A stretch of 58,852 nt of DNA, from the NCBI GenBank assembly GCA_007693385.1, contig REDR01000060.1:1-58852 (forward strand), read 5' to 3'. Position numbers and translations under genes: made by a program. Every line of letters begins with the position of its first letter. Positions within the stretch are counted from its first letter, which is position 1. Under the pieces are notes generated by a model that was not told where the DNA came from, made no database searches, and was given only the letters and a program-made list of their open reading frames with translations. Of this stretch, positions 8,490-17,142 are shown in pieces. The stretch is from Anaerolineaceae bacterium (GTDB lineage Bacteria > Chloroflexota > Anaerolineae > Aggregatilineales > Phototrophicaceae).

Positions 8490-8513
8490 CCCCGCTTCTG
8501 GCGGGGTTTATTG
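8490..8513 (+). terminator. Leader hairpin / intrinsic terminator upstream of rpoD
   Basis: CCCCGC (8490-8495) pairs with GCGGGG (8501-8506) over a five-base loop, followed by TTTATTGG. It lies about 45 bases downstream of the expected rpoD transcription start, so it could attenuate rpoD or simply stop read-through from the upstream membrane-protein genes. The U-tract is short. Confidence 0.5.
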
Positions 8514-8623
8514 GCTAATTTTGTATGCACCGCACGCGATAAACAGCACAGCAAGTTGTCGGATAAATAGTCGATGAGGTGAGACGCCTTGCTAGCCTAC
8601 CGGGTACAAGCAGGGCTTAACTT

Positions 8624-9913
8624 GTGCGTATGACTGTCACGATAATGACCCAAAAAGAAGAACTACAGGCAAAATTGATCCAAAAAGGGCGTCCGCAGGG
8701 TGTCATCTCGTTTGATGATATTCTGGCGGTATTCCCGAACATCGAGAACGATGTCATGCTTCTCGATGAAGTGATGGATTCCTTGATGGAAGCCGGTATT
8801 GACGTGGTATCCAGAGAGGACGCCCGCGCCATACAAAAAGAGGACGATCAGGAAACAGACGACGACGACACCCTGCCTGATGAGGCCGAGTCCGTCGATC
8901 CGACGGCTGAGGAAGAAGAAGACGAAGACCTCGGCGGGGAAAACGAGTTGAGCCTGAGCGAAATCATGGATGATGCGGGCTACCGTCAGGCGCTCGATAC
9001 TGATGATGTCGTCGGGCTGTACCTGAAGGAAGCTGGCCGTGTGCCGTTGTTGACCGCCGATGAGGAAGTCTCGCTGGCGAAGCGCATGGAACGCGGCGAT
9101 CAGGCGCGGGAACATCTGGAAAATTACGGCGATTCCCTCCCGATGGATGATGTCTATGACCTGAAAGACGCGGTGATTGACGGCGAGATGGCGCAGGAGC
9201 ATCTGGTACGGGCGAATGCGCGGCTGGTTATCAGCGTCGCCAAGAAGTACATCGGGCGCGGCGTGCCCTTTCTGGACTTGATTCAGGAAGGCAATATCGG
9301 CTTGATCCGTGCGACCAACAAATTCGAGTACCAGCGCGGCCACAAGTTCAGCACGTATGCGACATGGTGGATCCGTCAGGCGGTCAGCCGTGCGGTGGCC
9401 GATCAAGGCCGCACGATCCGCGTGCCCGTCCACATGGGCGACCAGCTTAACCGGATGCGCCGCGTTCAGCTCAATCTGTTGCAAGAGCTAGGCCGCGAGC
9501 CAACCATCGAAGAATTGGCCGTCGGTATGGAGACGACCCCGGACAAGGTGGAAAACCTGCTGGAAATCGCCCGCCGTCCGGTCAGCCTAGAGACGCCGAT
9601 TGACGACGAAGGCGACTCCACATTCGGCGATTTCGTGGAGGATGTCAACAGCCCCGCGCCCGCCGAAGAAGTCGCTACGCACTTGCTACACGAGCAATTG
9701 CAAGGTGCGCTGGATCGTCTGCCGCCGCGTGAAGCGCAGATTTTACGCCTGCGCTACGGTCTGGAAGATGGCCGTGTGTACACGCTGGAAGAAGTCGGCC
9801 AGACCATCGGCGTGACCCGTGAACGTGTGCGCCAACTGGAAGCGCAAGCGCTCAACCGCCTGCGCCAGTCCTCCGCGCATATCATCCTCCGCGATTATCT
9901 CTACGAGGAGTAA
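8624..9913 (+). CDS. rpoD: RNA polymerase primary sigma factor RpoD/SigA
   Basis: A 429-residue sigma-70 family primary sigma factor that directs RNA polymerase to housekeeping promoters. Region 1.1 is present (about residues 8-70, KGRPQGVISFDDILAVFP), followed by an acidic linker (residues 75-105), region 1.2 (DDVVGLYLKEAGRVPLL), region 2 with the core-binding and -10-recognition helix (EGNIGLIRATNKFEY, FSTYATWWIRQA), region 3 (RVPVHMGDQLNRM) and region 4 with the -35 helix-turn-helix (TLEEVGQTIGVTRERVRQLE). The GTG start has AGGG eight bases upstream; ATG codons follow at 8630 and 8645. The downstream gene begins five bases after the stop. Confidence 0.95.
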   Translation: MRMTVTIMTQKEELQAKLIQKGRPQGVISFDDILAVFPNIENDVMLLDEVMDSLMEAGIDVVSREDARAIQKEDDQETDDDDTLPDEAESVDPTAEEEEDEDLGGENELSLSEIMDDAGYRQALDTDDVVGLYLKEAGRVPLLTADEEVSLAKRMERGDQAREHLENYGDSLPMDDVYDLKDAVIDGEMAQEHLVRANARLVISVAKKYIGRGVPFLDLIQEGNIGLIRATNKFEYQRGHKFSTYATWWIRQAVSRAVADQGRTIRVPVHMGDQLNRMRRVQLNLLQELGREPTIEELAVGMETTPDKVENLLEIARRPVSLETPIDDEGDSTFGDFVEDVNSPAPAEEVATHLLHEQLQGALDRLPPREAQILRLRYGLEDGRVYTLEEVGQTIGVTRERVRQLEAQALNRLRQSSAHIILRDYLYEE

Positions 9914-9918
9914 ATCGC

Positions 9919-10731
9919 GTGGCGCGGTCCGCAGATGCGAAAAAGACGCGCAATAAAAACGCCCCCTTCCCGTGGTTATGGCCGGTGCTAATCATCACGG
10001 TGGGGGTGTTACTGCTTCTAGATAACTTCCTGCTTCTGGGTGATTTCAACGCCGTTGTGCTTTTGCCGTTGTTGCTGGTGGTGGCCGGTACGCAAATCCT
10101 ACTGCGCGGCGACCTTCTGCCGTCCGGCGATTCGTCGGCGTTCGGCATCACACGCGGCAGTGTGGAATCCGGCACGCTGGAAATCAGCGCGGGCGGCGTC
10201 GATGTGGCGCTGTATCCGTTGAGGGCGGAAGGCCGCCTGATCGCCGGACAGTACGCCGCCGGTTCGCGCCCGCATCTCGACGTACACGATACCTATTCGC
10301 ATATTCAGATGAACCGCGCCGATACCGCGTGGTATGCGATGTCGGATTGGTCTGTCGGGCTGGCGAAAGACCTGCCATGGCAATTTCTGGTCAGCACCCA
10401 TCTCGGCCAGATTGACGCTGACCTGTCGGAATTGGTGGTGCATGAGGCCATCCTCAGCAGTGGTATCGGCGACATCCGGCTGGTTTTACCGCGTGAATCT
10501 TTCAAGACGCTGTTCATCCGTTCCGCGTTCGGCAATGTCCACATCGTCACGCCGCCCGGATGCCGTGCCCGCGTGCGCGTGGAAGGTAGCCGCGTATTCC
10601 GTGCGCGGCATGACGAATATCGCTATACGCCAGTCGAGCCGAACCTGTTCGAGTCCACCGAGTACGAGGCGGACGCGCCGACGGTCAACGTGGTGATACG
10701 CGGCACGTTTGGCGATGCGTATTTAGTCTGA
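9919..10731 (+). CDS. LiaF-like membrane protein (DUF5668-type N-terminus, adhesin-like C-terminal domain)
   Basis: A 270-residue protein. Two hydrophobic helices occupy about residues 17-60 (LWPVLIITVGVLLLLDNF, then AVVLLPLLLVVAGTQILL), as in the LiaF/DUF5668 membrane domain. The rest is a beta-rich domain like the LiaF C-terminus or DUF4097, with phrases such as LEISAGGVDVALYPL and FGNVHIVTPPGCRARVRVEG. LiaF-type proteins sense or modulate envelope-stress two-component systems. It starts at GTG with GAGGAG from the end of rpoD, and its 3' end overlaps the convergent histidine kinase by 9 bp. Confidence 0.65.
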   Translation: MARSADAKKTRNKNAPFPWLWPVLIITVGVLLLLDNFLLLGDFNAVVLLPLLLVVAGTQILLRGDLLPSGDSSAFGITRGSVESGTLEISAGGVDVALYPLRAEGRLIAGQYAAGSRPHLDVHDTYSHIQMNRADTAWYAMSDWSVGLAKDLPWQFLVSTHLGQIDADLSELVVHEAILSSGIGDIRLVLPRESFKTLFIRSAFGNVHIVTPPGCRARVRVEGSRVFRARHDEYRYTPVEPNLFESTEYEADAPTVNVVIRGTFGDAYLV

Positions 10732-11994
10732 TTTCTCCTGCACTTCTTCGGCCTTCTCGTCCGCGCCGTGATTTTCTTCAGCTTTCTTCAACGTGCTGGC
10801 GCTCAACAGCGTGAAGCGGAAATGCCCGCCGCCGCCCGCCGCGTTATCCTCCGCCCAGATGCGCCCACCGTGCGCCTCGACGATGTGGCGGCAGATCGCC
10901 AGCCCTAGCCCGCTACCCTCGCCGCCGGTGCGCGAAGAGTCCATCTGATAGAAGCGCTCGAAGATGCGGTCTACCGCGTCCGGTGGCACACCCGGCCCGT
11001 TGTCTAGCACGCTGATTCGCACTTCGTCGTCGCCGTTGCGGGCGTTGATGGTGACTGTCTCGTTTTTTGGCGACCACTTCAGCGCGTTGTGAATCAGATT
11101 GACGATGACGCGCTGGATCAAGTCGCGGTCACATAGCACGCGCAAACGCTCCGGCACATGGCGCACCAACCGCACATTATTCGCTTCGGCGCGTTCCCGC
11201 ATACGCTCCATCGCTTCGTCGATGATCTCCACCAGCGTATAATCGACCAGCCGCACGATAGCCTGTCCGGATTCGATCATGGAGAGGTCGCTCATCTCCT
11301 GCACCAGCCACAGCAGATTATCCGTTTCGCGGGCGATGTCGCGCAACGACTGAATGCTGTCTTTGCGCTTGGGCTTGTCCTGCTCGTGGAATACGCCGTC
11401 GATAGTCAGCCGGATGTTGGAAATCGGCGTGCGTAGCTCGTGGCTGATGTTGGCGACCATATCGCGGCGGGCGCGGTTCAGCCTGACCAGTTGTGTGATG
11501 TCGCGCAAGGCGAGGCCGATCAGGTGGTAGCCATCGCGCCGGAAAACTTTCGTCCGCACGCGATACGTGCGATCGCGCACATTGATCTGATCTTCAAGTT
11601 CTTCTTCTTCGTTCGCCAGCGCATCATCGACGATCATTTCCAGTTCCGGCAGGTTGGTCACGTCCATCAGATGCGCGTGCAGAGGGGCAGGATGCTGGAA
11701 CAGCGCTTCGGCGATGTCGCTGATGGCGACGACTTTGTAATCCGCGTTGACGATCAGCGTCGCGTCGTAGCTGATGTTTGCCAGCGTCAGCATGAGCGCT
11801 TTGTTGTAGTTGTAATTCTCGGTGGTGGCCTCAAGATCGCGGATGCGTTCGCGCAGGCGCTCAATGGTCTTAGCATCTCGGGCCTTTTGTACGTTATAAT
11901 CGGTTATCGCATCGCGCAGGGCGAGGCGCAAGACCAATGTATAGATGCCGAGTCCGGCGATGATCGTGCCAAATAAAAATAATAGTATAATCAT
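10723..11994 (-). CDS. Membrane-anchored PAS sensor histidine kinase (PhoR-like)
   Basis: A 423-residue kinase with one N-terminal membrane helix (residues 2-23), a short coiled coil (about 38-60), a PAS domain (about 65-170) and a HisKA domain with phosphoacceptor His185 in ANISHELRTPIS. The ATPase domain carries the N box (NLIHNALKWSP), G1 (DNGPGVP) and G2 (GGEGSGLGLAICRHIVEAHGG). There is no extracellular sensor domain, as in PhoR-like kinases that sense through partners. The start is the ATG immediately before the membrane helix; an upstream frame adds 21 residues. No response regulator is adjacent; the OmpR-type regulator at 17868 is the nearest candidate partner. The tail is highly charged. 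Confidence 0.9.
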   Translation of the reverse strand: MIILLFLFGTIIAGLGIYTLVLRLALRDAITDYNVQKARDAKTIERLRERIRDLEATTENYNYNKALMLTLANISYDATLIVNADYKVVAISDIAEALFQHPAPLHAHLMDVTNLPELEMIVDDALANEEEELEDQINVRDRTYRVRTKVFRRDGYHLIGLALRDITQLVRLNRARRDMVANISHELRTPISNIRLTIDGVFHEQDKPKRKDSIQSLRDIARETDNLLWLVQEMSDLSMIESGQAIVRLVDYTLVEIIDEAMERMRERAEANNVRLVRHVPERLRVLCDRDLIQRVIVNLIHNALKWSPKNETVTINARNGDDEVRISVLDNGPGVPPDAVDRIFERFYQMDSSRTGGEGSGLGLAICRHIVEAHGGRIWAEDNAAGGGGHFRFTLLSASTLKKAEENHGADEKAEEVQEKSD

Positions 11995-12108
11995 GGGCGT
12001 TGAACCCCGCTTAGTCGTAACAACGAGCGTCAGGTGAATAGCGCCCCATGCTACCATTGGATGATTTTCGTTTTGTTAAGAGTGACGGTTTCTTAAACTT
12101 TTCCTAAC

Positions 12109-13749
12109 ATGATTTTACGTCTATATCGCCATTTGTTCATGTTGGCTGGTTGCCTGCTCGCATTGCTGGTAGCACGCGCCGACGTTGCCGACTTCATAGG
12201 AGATGACATCGTGCAGACGCAGATTGAACGCCAATATCGTGACCTGAACTATAGCGGCAAGATCACGCCGGATTTCGCGCCGTTCGCCGCGCAATTAGAC
12301 GCGCTGGACGCGGCGTGGCTGGCGCGGGTGGAGGCGCTGGTCGCGGATGCCACCGTGCCGCAGATCGCCGCGCATTTCGCTTCCGGCGCGTTGTCGTCGG
12401 TTGATTTGACGCTGTATTACCTGCATCGCATCCGCGCATTAGACGTTGACCGCTACAATAGCGTGTTGCGCGTGAACCCGTCCGCGCTGGAAATGGCGGC
12501 GCGGGCGGATGCCGAGCGCGAGACAGCCGACGCCGCGCTCAACGTGATGCACGGGATTCCGGTTTTGCTCAAAGACAACATCGGCACCGGCGACGATATG
12601 CCGACCTCCGCCGGAGCGCTGGCGCTGGCCGATAGTTACGCGGGGCGTGATGCGTTCATCGTGGCGCGTCTGCGGGAGGCGGGCGCGGTCATTCTGGGCA
12701 AGAACAACCTCAGCGAGTGGGCGAACTTCATGACGTTTGCATCGGCCAATGGATTCAGCGTGCTAGGCGGCCAGACGCGCAACGCCTACGGGCGCTTTGA
12801 TGTCGGCGGATCGAGTTCCGGCAGTGCGGTGTCCGTCGCGCTGAATCTGGCGATGGTCAGCGTCGGCACGGAGACATCCGGCAGTTTGACCTATCCGGCG
12901 TCGCAGAACAGCGTCGCCACTTTCAAGCCCAGTATCGGACTCGTCAGCCGCGATCATATCATCCCGATCTCGTCGGCACAGGATAGCGCCGGGCCGATGG
13001 CGCGTAACATGACCGATCTCGCTCATCTGCTGGATGTGCTGGCGGCTGATGACCCTGACGATCCGGCGTCGTCCGATGTCGCGCCGCTATTTGATGTGCG
13101 CTTCGCCGATGTGCTGGATGCGGACGCCCTGCGCGGCGTGCGCGTGGCGATGGTGGCCTACGATGAGCCGTACCGCGACGGCGACGACGCCATCCGTCAG
13201 GACGTGATCGAACGGTTGCGGATGGCGGGCGCGGAAGTCGTCGAGATCGCGCCGTTGCCGTATCCGGTGGATATGTTCCGCGTCCTGTTCTACGGATTCC
13301 ATAGCGGCGTGAACGATTACCTGCGGGCGGTGGACGCGCCACAGCGCACGCTGGCCGATGTCGTCGCGTTCAACGCGGCGGACGCCACCAATCGCGCCCC
13401 ACACGGTCAATCTATTCTGGAAGCCAGCTTGCAATTCGAGATCAACCCGACGATGGCGGCGCACTACGCGGAGAACGTCGCGCATAATCGGGCAGTGACC
13501 CGCGACATCATCGGCGCGGCGTTAGCCGACAATGACGCCCGCCTGTTGATCGACCTCAGCAACTACTCGACGGCGGTCTATGCGTCGGCGGGCACGCCAG
13601 CGCTCAATATTCCGGCGGGCTATCGTGCGGACGGCGAGCCGCTAGGCGTCACGTTGATGGGCGATTGGCTAGACGACGCCTTCCTGATCTCTGCCGGTTA
13701 TGCGCTGGAGCAGGTCGCGCCGGTTCGTCGCCCGCCGCCGTTAGATTAG
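12109..13749 (+). CDS. Secreted amidase-signature hydrolase
   Basis: A 546-residue amidase-signature enzyme with an N-terminal signal or anchor ([16 protein letters not shown]). The Ser-cisSer-Lys triad is visible: Lys155 in PVLLKDNI, the cis-Ser in [10 protein letters not shown] (about 236), and the nucleophile Ser259 in [13 protein letters not shown]. The family hydrolyses carbon-nitrogen amide bonds; the exact substrate (peptide amide, fatty amide or other) is not evident. The Arg common after the nucleophile (GGSIR) is replaced by LT. Export suggests action on extracellular amides. The 3' end overlaps rpe by 9 bp on the other strand. Confidence 0.85.
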   Translation: MILRLYRHLFMLAGCLLALLVARADVADFIGDDIVQTQIERQYRDLNYSGKITPDFAPFAAQLDALDAAWLARVEALVADATVPQIAAHFASGALSSVDLTLYYLHRIRALDVDRYNSVLRVNPSALEMAARADAERETADAALNVMHGIPVLLKDNIGTGDDMPTSAGALALADSYAGRDAFIVARLREAGAVILGKNNLSEWANFMTFASANGFSVLGGQTRNAYGRFDVGGSSSGSAVSVALNLAMVSVGTETSGSLTYPASQNSVATFKPSIGLVSRDHIIPISSAQDSAGPMARNMTDLAHLLDVLAADDPDDPASSDVAPLFDVRFADVLDADALRGVRVAMVAYDEPYRDGDDAIRQDVIERLRMAGAEVVEIAPLPYPVDMFRVLFYGFHSGVNDYLRAVDAPQRTLADVVAFNAADATNRAPHGQSILEASLQFEINPTMAAHYAENVAHNRAVTRDIIGAALADNDARLLIDLSNYSTAVYASAGTPALNIPAGYRADGEPLGVTLMGDWLDDAFLISAGYALEQVAPVRRPPPLD

Positions 13750-14406
13750 CGCGTCGCGCAATGCTTCCACGCCGCCCGCGATGCCGTCCGGATGCTTGAA
13801 CACGCTTGAACCGGCGACCAGCACATTCGCCCCCGCGTTGACCGCCATCTGTGCGTTATCCGCGTTGATGCCGCCATCTACTTGAATGTCGATGTGGACG
13901 CCCAGCACATCGGTCATGCGGCGCAAGGCGCGGACTTTCTCCCACATACCGGCGATCAACGCCTGCCCGCCGAAGCCCGGGTTGACGGTCATCACCGTGA
14001 CCATATCGACATAGGGCAGGATGGCTTCTAGCGCGATTGCGGGCGTGTGCGGATTGACCGCGACCCCGGCGGAACAACCGGCTTCGCGGATGGCGGAGAT
14101 CGTACGGTGCAGGTTGGTGTCCGCTTCAAGATGCACGGTGATGCGATCCGCTCCGGCGTCGGCGAAGGCGACGATATGGGCGTCAGGCTGGACGATCATC
14201 AGATGCACGTCTAGCGGCAGGGTGGTGATGCGCTTGACCGCCGCCACGATTAGCGGCCCCATCGTAATATTGGGCACAAAGCGCCCGTCCATCACGTCAA
14301 TGTGAATCCAATCCGCCCGCGCCGCCTCCAAAGCGCGGATGTCATCGCCTAATCGGGTGAAATCGGCGGACAGTATAGACGGTGCGATCTTAATACTTGC
14401 TGGCAT
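13741..14406 (-). CDS. rpe: Ribulose-phosphate 3-epimerase
   Basis: A 221-residue TIM-barrel enzyme that interconverts ribulose 5-phosphate and xylulose 5-phosphate in the pentose phosphate pathway. Diagnostic segments are IAPSILSADFTRLG, the metal-ligand strand DWIHIDVMDGRFVPNITMGP, DVHLMI, VMTVNPGFGGQ, and DGGIN with a second catalytic Asp, ending at a phosphate-binding AGSSVF. The ATG preceded by GTGGGGA is taken as start; an ATG nine codons upstream is in frame but has no ribosome site. Confidence 0.92.
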   Translation of the reverse strand: MPASIKIAPSILSADFTRLGDDIRALEAARADWIHIDVMDGRFVPNITMGPLIVAAVKRITTLPLDVHLMIVQPDAHIVAFADAGADRITVHLEADTNLHRTISAIREAGCSAGVAVNPHTPAIALEAILPYVDMVTVMTVNPGFGGQALIAGMWEKVRALRRMTDVLGVHIDIQVDGGINADNAQMAVNAGANVLVAGSSVFKHPDGIAGGVEALRDALI

Positions 14407-14609
14407 ATTGAATAATCCCCACTTTATAATCATCTAAGAAAACTATCTCTATTCAACCGCAAAGCATCACCTGCTGTAAAGTGCGGCGGATGAAAAGCGG
14501 GGCGGTTTTGAATCAGCAATGCGGCGGGCGTAGCACGCTGGATTGCGCCCGATTGCGCCATGCAAACGGCGTAAAAGACTGCCTTAAACAATCTTTAATG
14601 TTGGCCTCA
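14407..14609. other. Non-coding stretch upstream of rpe and the 14.6 kb promoter
   Basis: No supported gene. It must hold the rpe promoter on the minus strand. The only structure I see is a tandem duplicate GATTGCGCC near 14543-14562. Confidence 0.4.
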
Positions 14610-14639
14610 TTGACAGTTGGGCAAAAGGTATGATACTGT
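14610..14639 (+). promoter_or_regulatory. Strong sigma-70-like promoter in gene-poor region
   Basis: TTGACA (14610-14615) and TACTGT (14634-14639) with 18 bp between. It reads toward a terminator at about 14850 and the two small genes beyond. Confidence 0.5.
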
Positions 14640-14645
14640 TTAGGT

Positions 14646-14854
14646 ATGTTGCACAAGTGGTCTTGTGTGACCCATTTTGAACGATTAAAGACTATTATGA
14701 AAGGGCGAAAAGCGTGGACTCAGCACCGTATGATCGGCATGATACCGCCGTCACCGAGCGGCCAATGACTGTGATGACGCCTGTTCGCTGTTGAAATTGT
14801 GTGACCTCCGTGCCGCACGCTTTGACAGCCGCAGGACATCCGCCTGCGGTTTTT
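14646..14854 (+). ncRNA. Candidate structured leader or small RNA of about 200 nt
   Basis: The segment lies between the promoter at 14610 and an intrinsic terminator at 14829-14854, with no convincing reading frame. It contains a perfect hairpin CACAAG-TGGT-CTTGTG near 14653-14668, a direct repeat TTGTGTGACC at 14663 and 14797, and an ACCTCC anti-Shine-Dalgarno-like stretch just after the second repeat. GCTGTTGAA (14787-14795) can pair with TTTGACAGC (14821-14829), touching the 5' edge of the terminator. Either a free sRNA or a cis-acting leader of the downstream micro-protein genes fits. I do not recognise an RNA family. Confidence 0.4.
14829..14854 (+). terminator. Strong intrinsic terminator
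   Basis: CCGCAGG (14829-14835) pairs with CCTGCGG (14843-14849), followed directly by five T residues. It stands 78 bp before the first small gene. Confidence 0.8.
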
Positions 14855-14931
14855 GTTTAGGGTGCGGCGTGTGCTAACGAGCGAGAGTTTATCCCGCCCA
14901 CAGACCGGCCAGATGCCAAGAAAGGGATACG

Positions 14932-15087
14932 ATGTACGACCAGAGAAACTTTTTACAGGCGCAACTAGAACATGCGCAACGGGAAAACCAACGACAGGAC
15001 CAACAGCGCGAGCGCGTGAACCGCACGATCTTAGAAGCGCTGGAAAGTCTTTACAACAGACGGCCAAGCCGCAAAAATCGCAAATAA
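14932..15087 (+). CDS. Small basic Gln/Arg-rich protein A (tandem paralogue)
   Basis: A 51-residue frame starting MYDQRNFLQAQ, with AAAGGG seven bases upstream of the ATG. The middle is rich in Gln, Arg and Glu and should be helical; the C-terminus reads EALESLYNRRPSRKNRK. The next gene encodes a 47-residue protein with the same ending pattern (EAL, Asn, Arg-Pro, then basic residues and Asn-Arg-Lys), which strongly supports both being real. No known family is recognised. The basic tail suggests nucleic-acid or ribosome contact, as inference only. A longer overlapping frame in another phase has no comparable support. Confidence 0.6.
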   Translation: MYDQRNFLQAQLEHAQRENQRQDQQRERVNRTILEALESLYNRRPSRKNRK

Positions 15088-15109
15088 CCACCTGAAAGGA
15101 CAAACGGTG

Positions 15110-15253
15110 ATGACGAATTTTCAAGCGTTCGCAGTACAAGAGATGTTAGACCGTCAGCGCCAGCAGATGCACCGCCATAACGAGCGCAGTCTGGTGCGGT
15201 ATGTCATCTCTGAGGCGCTCAACGCCCGCCCGACCAAGCGTAACCGCAAATAA
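15110..15253 (+). CDS. Small basic Gln/Arg-rich protein B (tandem paralogue)
   Basis: A 47-residue frame starting MTNFQAFAVQEMLDRQRQQ, with GAAAGG upstream of the ATG and only 22 bp after the previous stop. Its C-terminal half (ISEALNARPTKRNRK) parallels that of protein A with four residues fewer between EAL and the Asn. An intrinsic terminator follows 30 bp after the stop, closing a two-gene unit. Function unknown. Confidence 0.6.
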   Translation: MTNFQAFAVQEMLDRQRQQMHRHNERSLVRYVISEALNARPTKRNRK

Positions 15254-15282
15254 CGCGGGCGCGGCCATATCATCAAAAACAC

Positions 15283-15310
15283 ACAGCCGGTCAGTAGATC
15301 GGCTGTTTTG
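15283..15310 (+). terminator. Intrinsic terminator after the two small genes
   Basis: ACAGCCG (15283-15289) pairs with CGGCTGT (15300-15306) over a ten-base loop and is followed by TTT. Confidence 0.65.
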
Positions 15311-15329
15311 ATTCTCCGGCTTTGGGCGC

Positions 15330-16325
15330 TCACATCGGCGGCGGGATTTCCTCCGGCAGGCCGTCTAGCTCGGCGTGGATGAAAACCGACACGCGCTTCT
15401 CTTGCTCGCTCTTGGCGATGTGCCACAGGTTAAGCTGGGCGCATATCTCCGCGCAGATCAAGAAGATGCTGGCCGTCAGGTATGCCCACACCATCAAGAC
15501 GATGACGGTGGCGATACTGCCATAAACGAACTGATAATTCGCCAGTTCACTGATGTATGTGGCGAATAGCGACTTGGCGAATTCCAGCGTCACCGCGCCC
15601 AGAATGGCGGCAGGCCACACCGCATCCCAGCTCACATAGCGCGATGGCACATAGCGAAACAGCATGATGAAGATGACCATGTTCAGGCCGAACGGCAGGA
15701 AGAAGACGCCGATGCTAATCCAGATGCTCGGGCTGGTCAGCAGGAAGGCATCGACCAGACGCAACACGCCGGACGTGATGAAAGAGACGATCACCAGCAA
15801 AATCAAGACTACCGTCATAATGAAGGCCAGTATACGTTCTTTGATGACGTTGCGGCTGGCCGGTACTTGAAAGATGCGATCTAGCGATGAGGTCAGGTTG
15901 GAGAACAGACCGAGCGCCGACCAGATCAGACCGATCAGCGCGATGATGCCGAAGCCGGTGCCCTGCACCAGCGCCTGTTGCAAACTCTCCTGCACCAGAT
16001 TCAGCGCCTGCGTCTCCTCCGGCACGAACAGCGACAACCCGCGATAAATCTGCTCCTGCGCTACCGCCGGGCCGACAACCGCGCTGATGCCCACCGCCAG
16101 CAGGAGCGTCAACGGGAACACCGAAAACACCGCATAGTAAGATAGTGCCGCCGCGTTTTTCAGCCCGTGACTCTTGAAATTCATGATCGCCTGCCACATA
16201 TAGCCGGGAAGCGTGCGCGTGGCGATGGGCAGGCGGTGCCATTGCTCGCTGATGTATTGCACCGGCGGGCGGGTACGGATGAATTGGCGGATGTTGCGTA
16301 TATTCCAGTTTTGGGTGATGTTCAT
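15330..16325 (-). CDS. YihY/BrkB family inner membrane protein
   Basis: A 331-residue membrane protein with about six hydrophobic helices. The family signature AAALSYYAVFSVFPLTLLL is at about residues 58-76, and the later segment VWPAAILGAVTLEFAKSLF followed by YGSIATVIVLMVWAYLTASI also matches YihY proteins. The role is not well defined; the old link with RNase BN was a misassignment. A Glu/Pro-rich tail (LPEEIPPPM) is cytosolic. The start has AAAGGTG upstream. It diverges from the HAD gene. Confidence 0.85.
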   Translation of the reverse strand: MNITQNWNIRNIRQFIRTRPPVQYISEQWHRLPIATRTLPGYMWQAIMNFKSHGLKNAAALSYYAVFSVFPLTLLLAVGISAVVGPAVAQEQIYRGLSLFVPEETQALNLVQESLQQALVQGTGFGIIALIGLIWSALGLFSNLTSSLDRIFQVPASRNVIKERILAFIMTVVLILLVIVSFITSGVLRLVDAFLLTSPSIWISIGVFFLPFGLNMVIFIMLFRYVPSRYVSWDAVWPAAILGAVTLEFAKSLFATYISELANYQFVYGSIATVIVLMVWAYLTASIFLICAEICAQLNLWHIAKSEQEKRVSVFIHAELDGLPEEIPPPM

Positions 16326-16461
16326 GCGTTCACCTTTTGCGTGTTGGATGTTGTCCGAACCGCGCCGGATCGCGTGTTCGATACAATATCATGTTAAACT
16401 GAAATGGTGATCGCGCCAAGCGTTGAGGGGCGCAGAGGGCTGAACGGTAGGAGAATGAACG

Positions 16462-17094
16462 ATGATACGGGCGATTCTGTTCGATTTTGGTAACGTGTTG
16501 ATGTACACCGCCGACCACACCCCGCGCTGGCGCTGGGATGATGCGCTCGGTCTGGCACGCGGGACGGTGGCGCGGGCGGTGCATAACGATGATAGCTGGA
16601 TCGCGGCGCAGACCGGCGCGGTCACGCTGGCCGATTATTGGGCGGATGTCGCTGACAAGCTGGCTATCACACCGGAACAAACGCGGCAGTTGGCCGATGA
16701 TTTCTACGCGGGCGATGTGCTGGAAGCCGATCTCGTGGCCGCCATCCGGCGCTGGCGCGAATCCGGCGTGCGCGTCGGCCTGCTGAGCAACGATAGCGCG
16801 GCGTTACGCCCCAAGCTGGCGCAGTTGGGCATTGTCGATCTGTTCGATCCGTTGGTGATCTCCGGCGAAATCGGCGTGATGAAGCCCGCGCCCGCCGCTT
16901 ATCGTGCGGTGCTGGATCACTGGGCTGATCTATCGCCCGCCGGTGTGGTATTCATTGATGATCGGCAGGACAACATCGACGGGGCGCGGGCGGTGGGCAT
17001 GGAAGCGGTGCATTACCCGCAAGTCAACCGCGCCCCGTCACTAATCGCCCATCTGGATGAGTTGGTTGGTGCAGAAGGCGCGGAATTGCGCTAA
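16462..17094 (+). CDS. HAD-superfamily phosphatase (YihX-like)
   Basis: A 210-residue HAD hydrolase. Motif I is ILFDFGNVL with nucleophile Asp8; the usual second Asp is Gly, as in the YihX/epoxide-hydrolase N-terminal subgroup. Motif II is LLSNDS, the motif III Lys is in VMKPAPAAY, and motif IV is VVFIDDRQDN. An alpha-helical cap lies between residues 15 and 90. It probably dephosphorylates a small sugar or other phosphate metabolite in the cytoplasm. AGGAG precedes the ATG. Confidence 0.85.
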   Translation: MIRAILFDFGNVLMYTADHTPRWRWDDALGLARGTVARAVHNDDSWIAAQTGAVTLADYWADVADKLAITPEQTRQLADDFYAGDVLEADLVAAIRRWRESGVRVGLLSNDSAALRPKLAQLGIVDLFDPLVISGEIGVMKPAPAAYRAVLDHWADLSPAGVVFIDDRQDNIDGARAVGMEAVHYPQVNRAPSLIAHLDELVGAEGAELR

Positions 17095-17142
17095 GATAGC
17101 GCATAGACGAATCGGCACGACACGTTAAGGAGTGATCGCATC

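Noticed and set aside
14697-14794. Two very short frames (23 and 26 codons) inside the candidate RNA
   Set aside because: The GTG frame at 14714 has a weak ribosome site, but both are too short to support without conservation; the segment is better treated as RNA.
14853-15095. Plus-strand 80-codon frame over the micro-protein A gene
   Set aside because: No ribosome site and no similarity to anything nearby, while the other phase has a ribosome site and a paralogue next to it.
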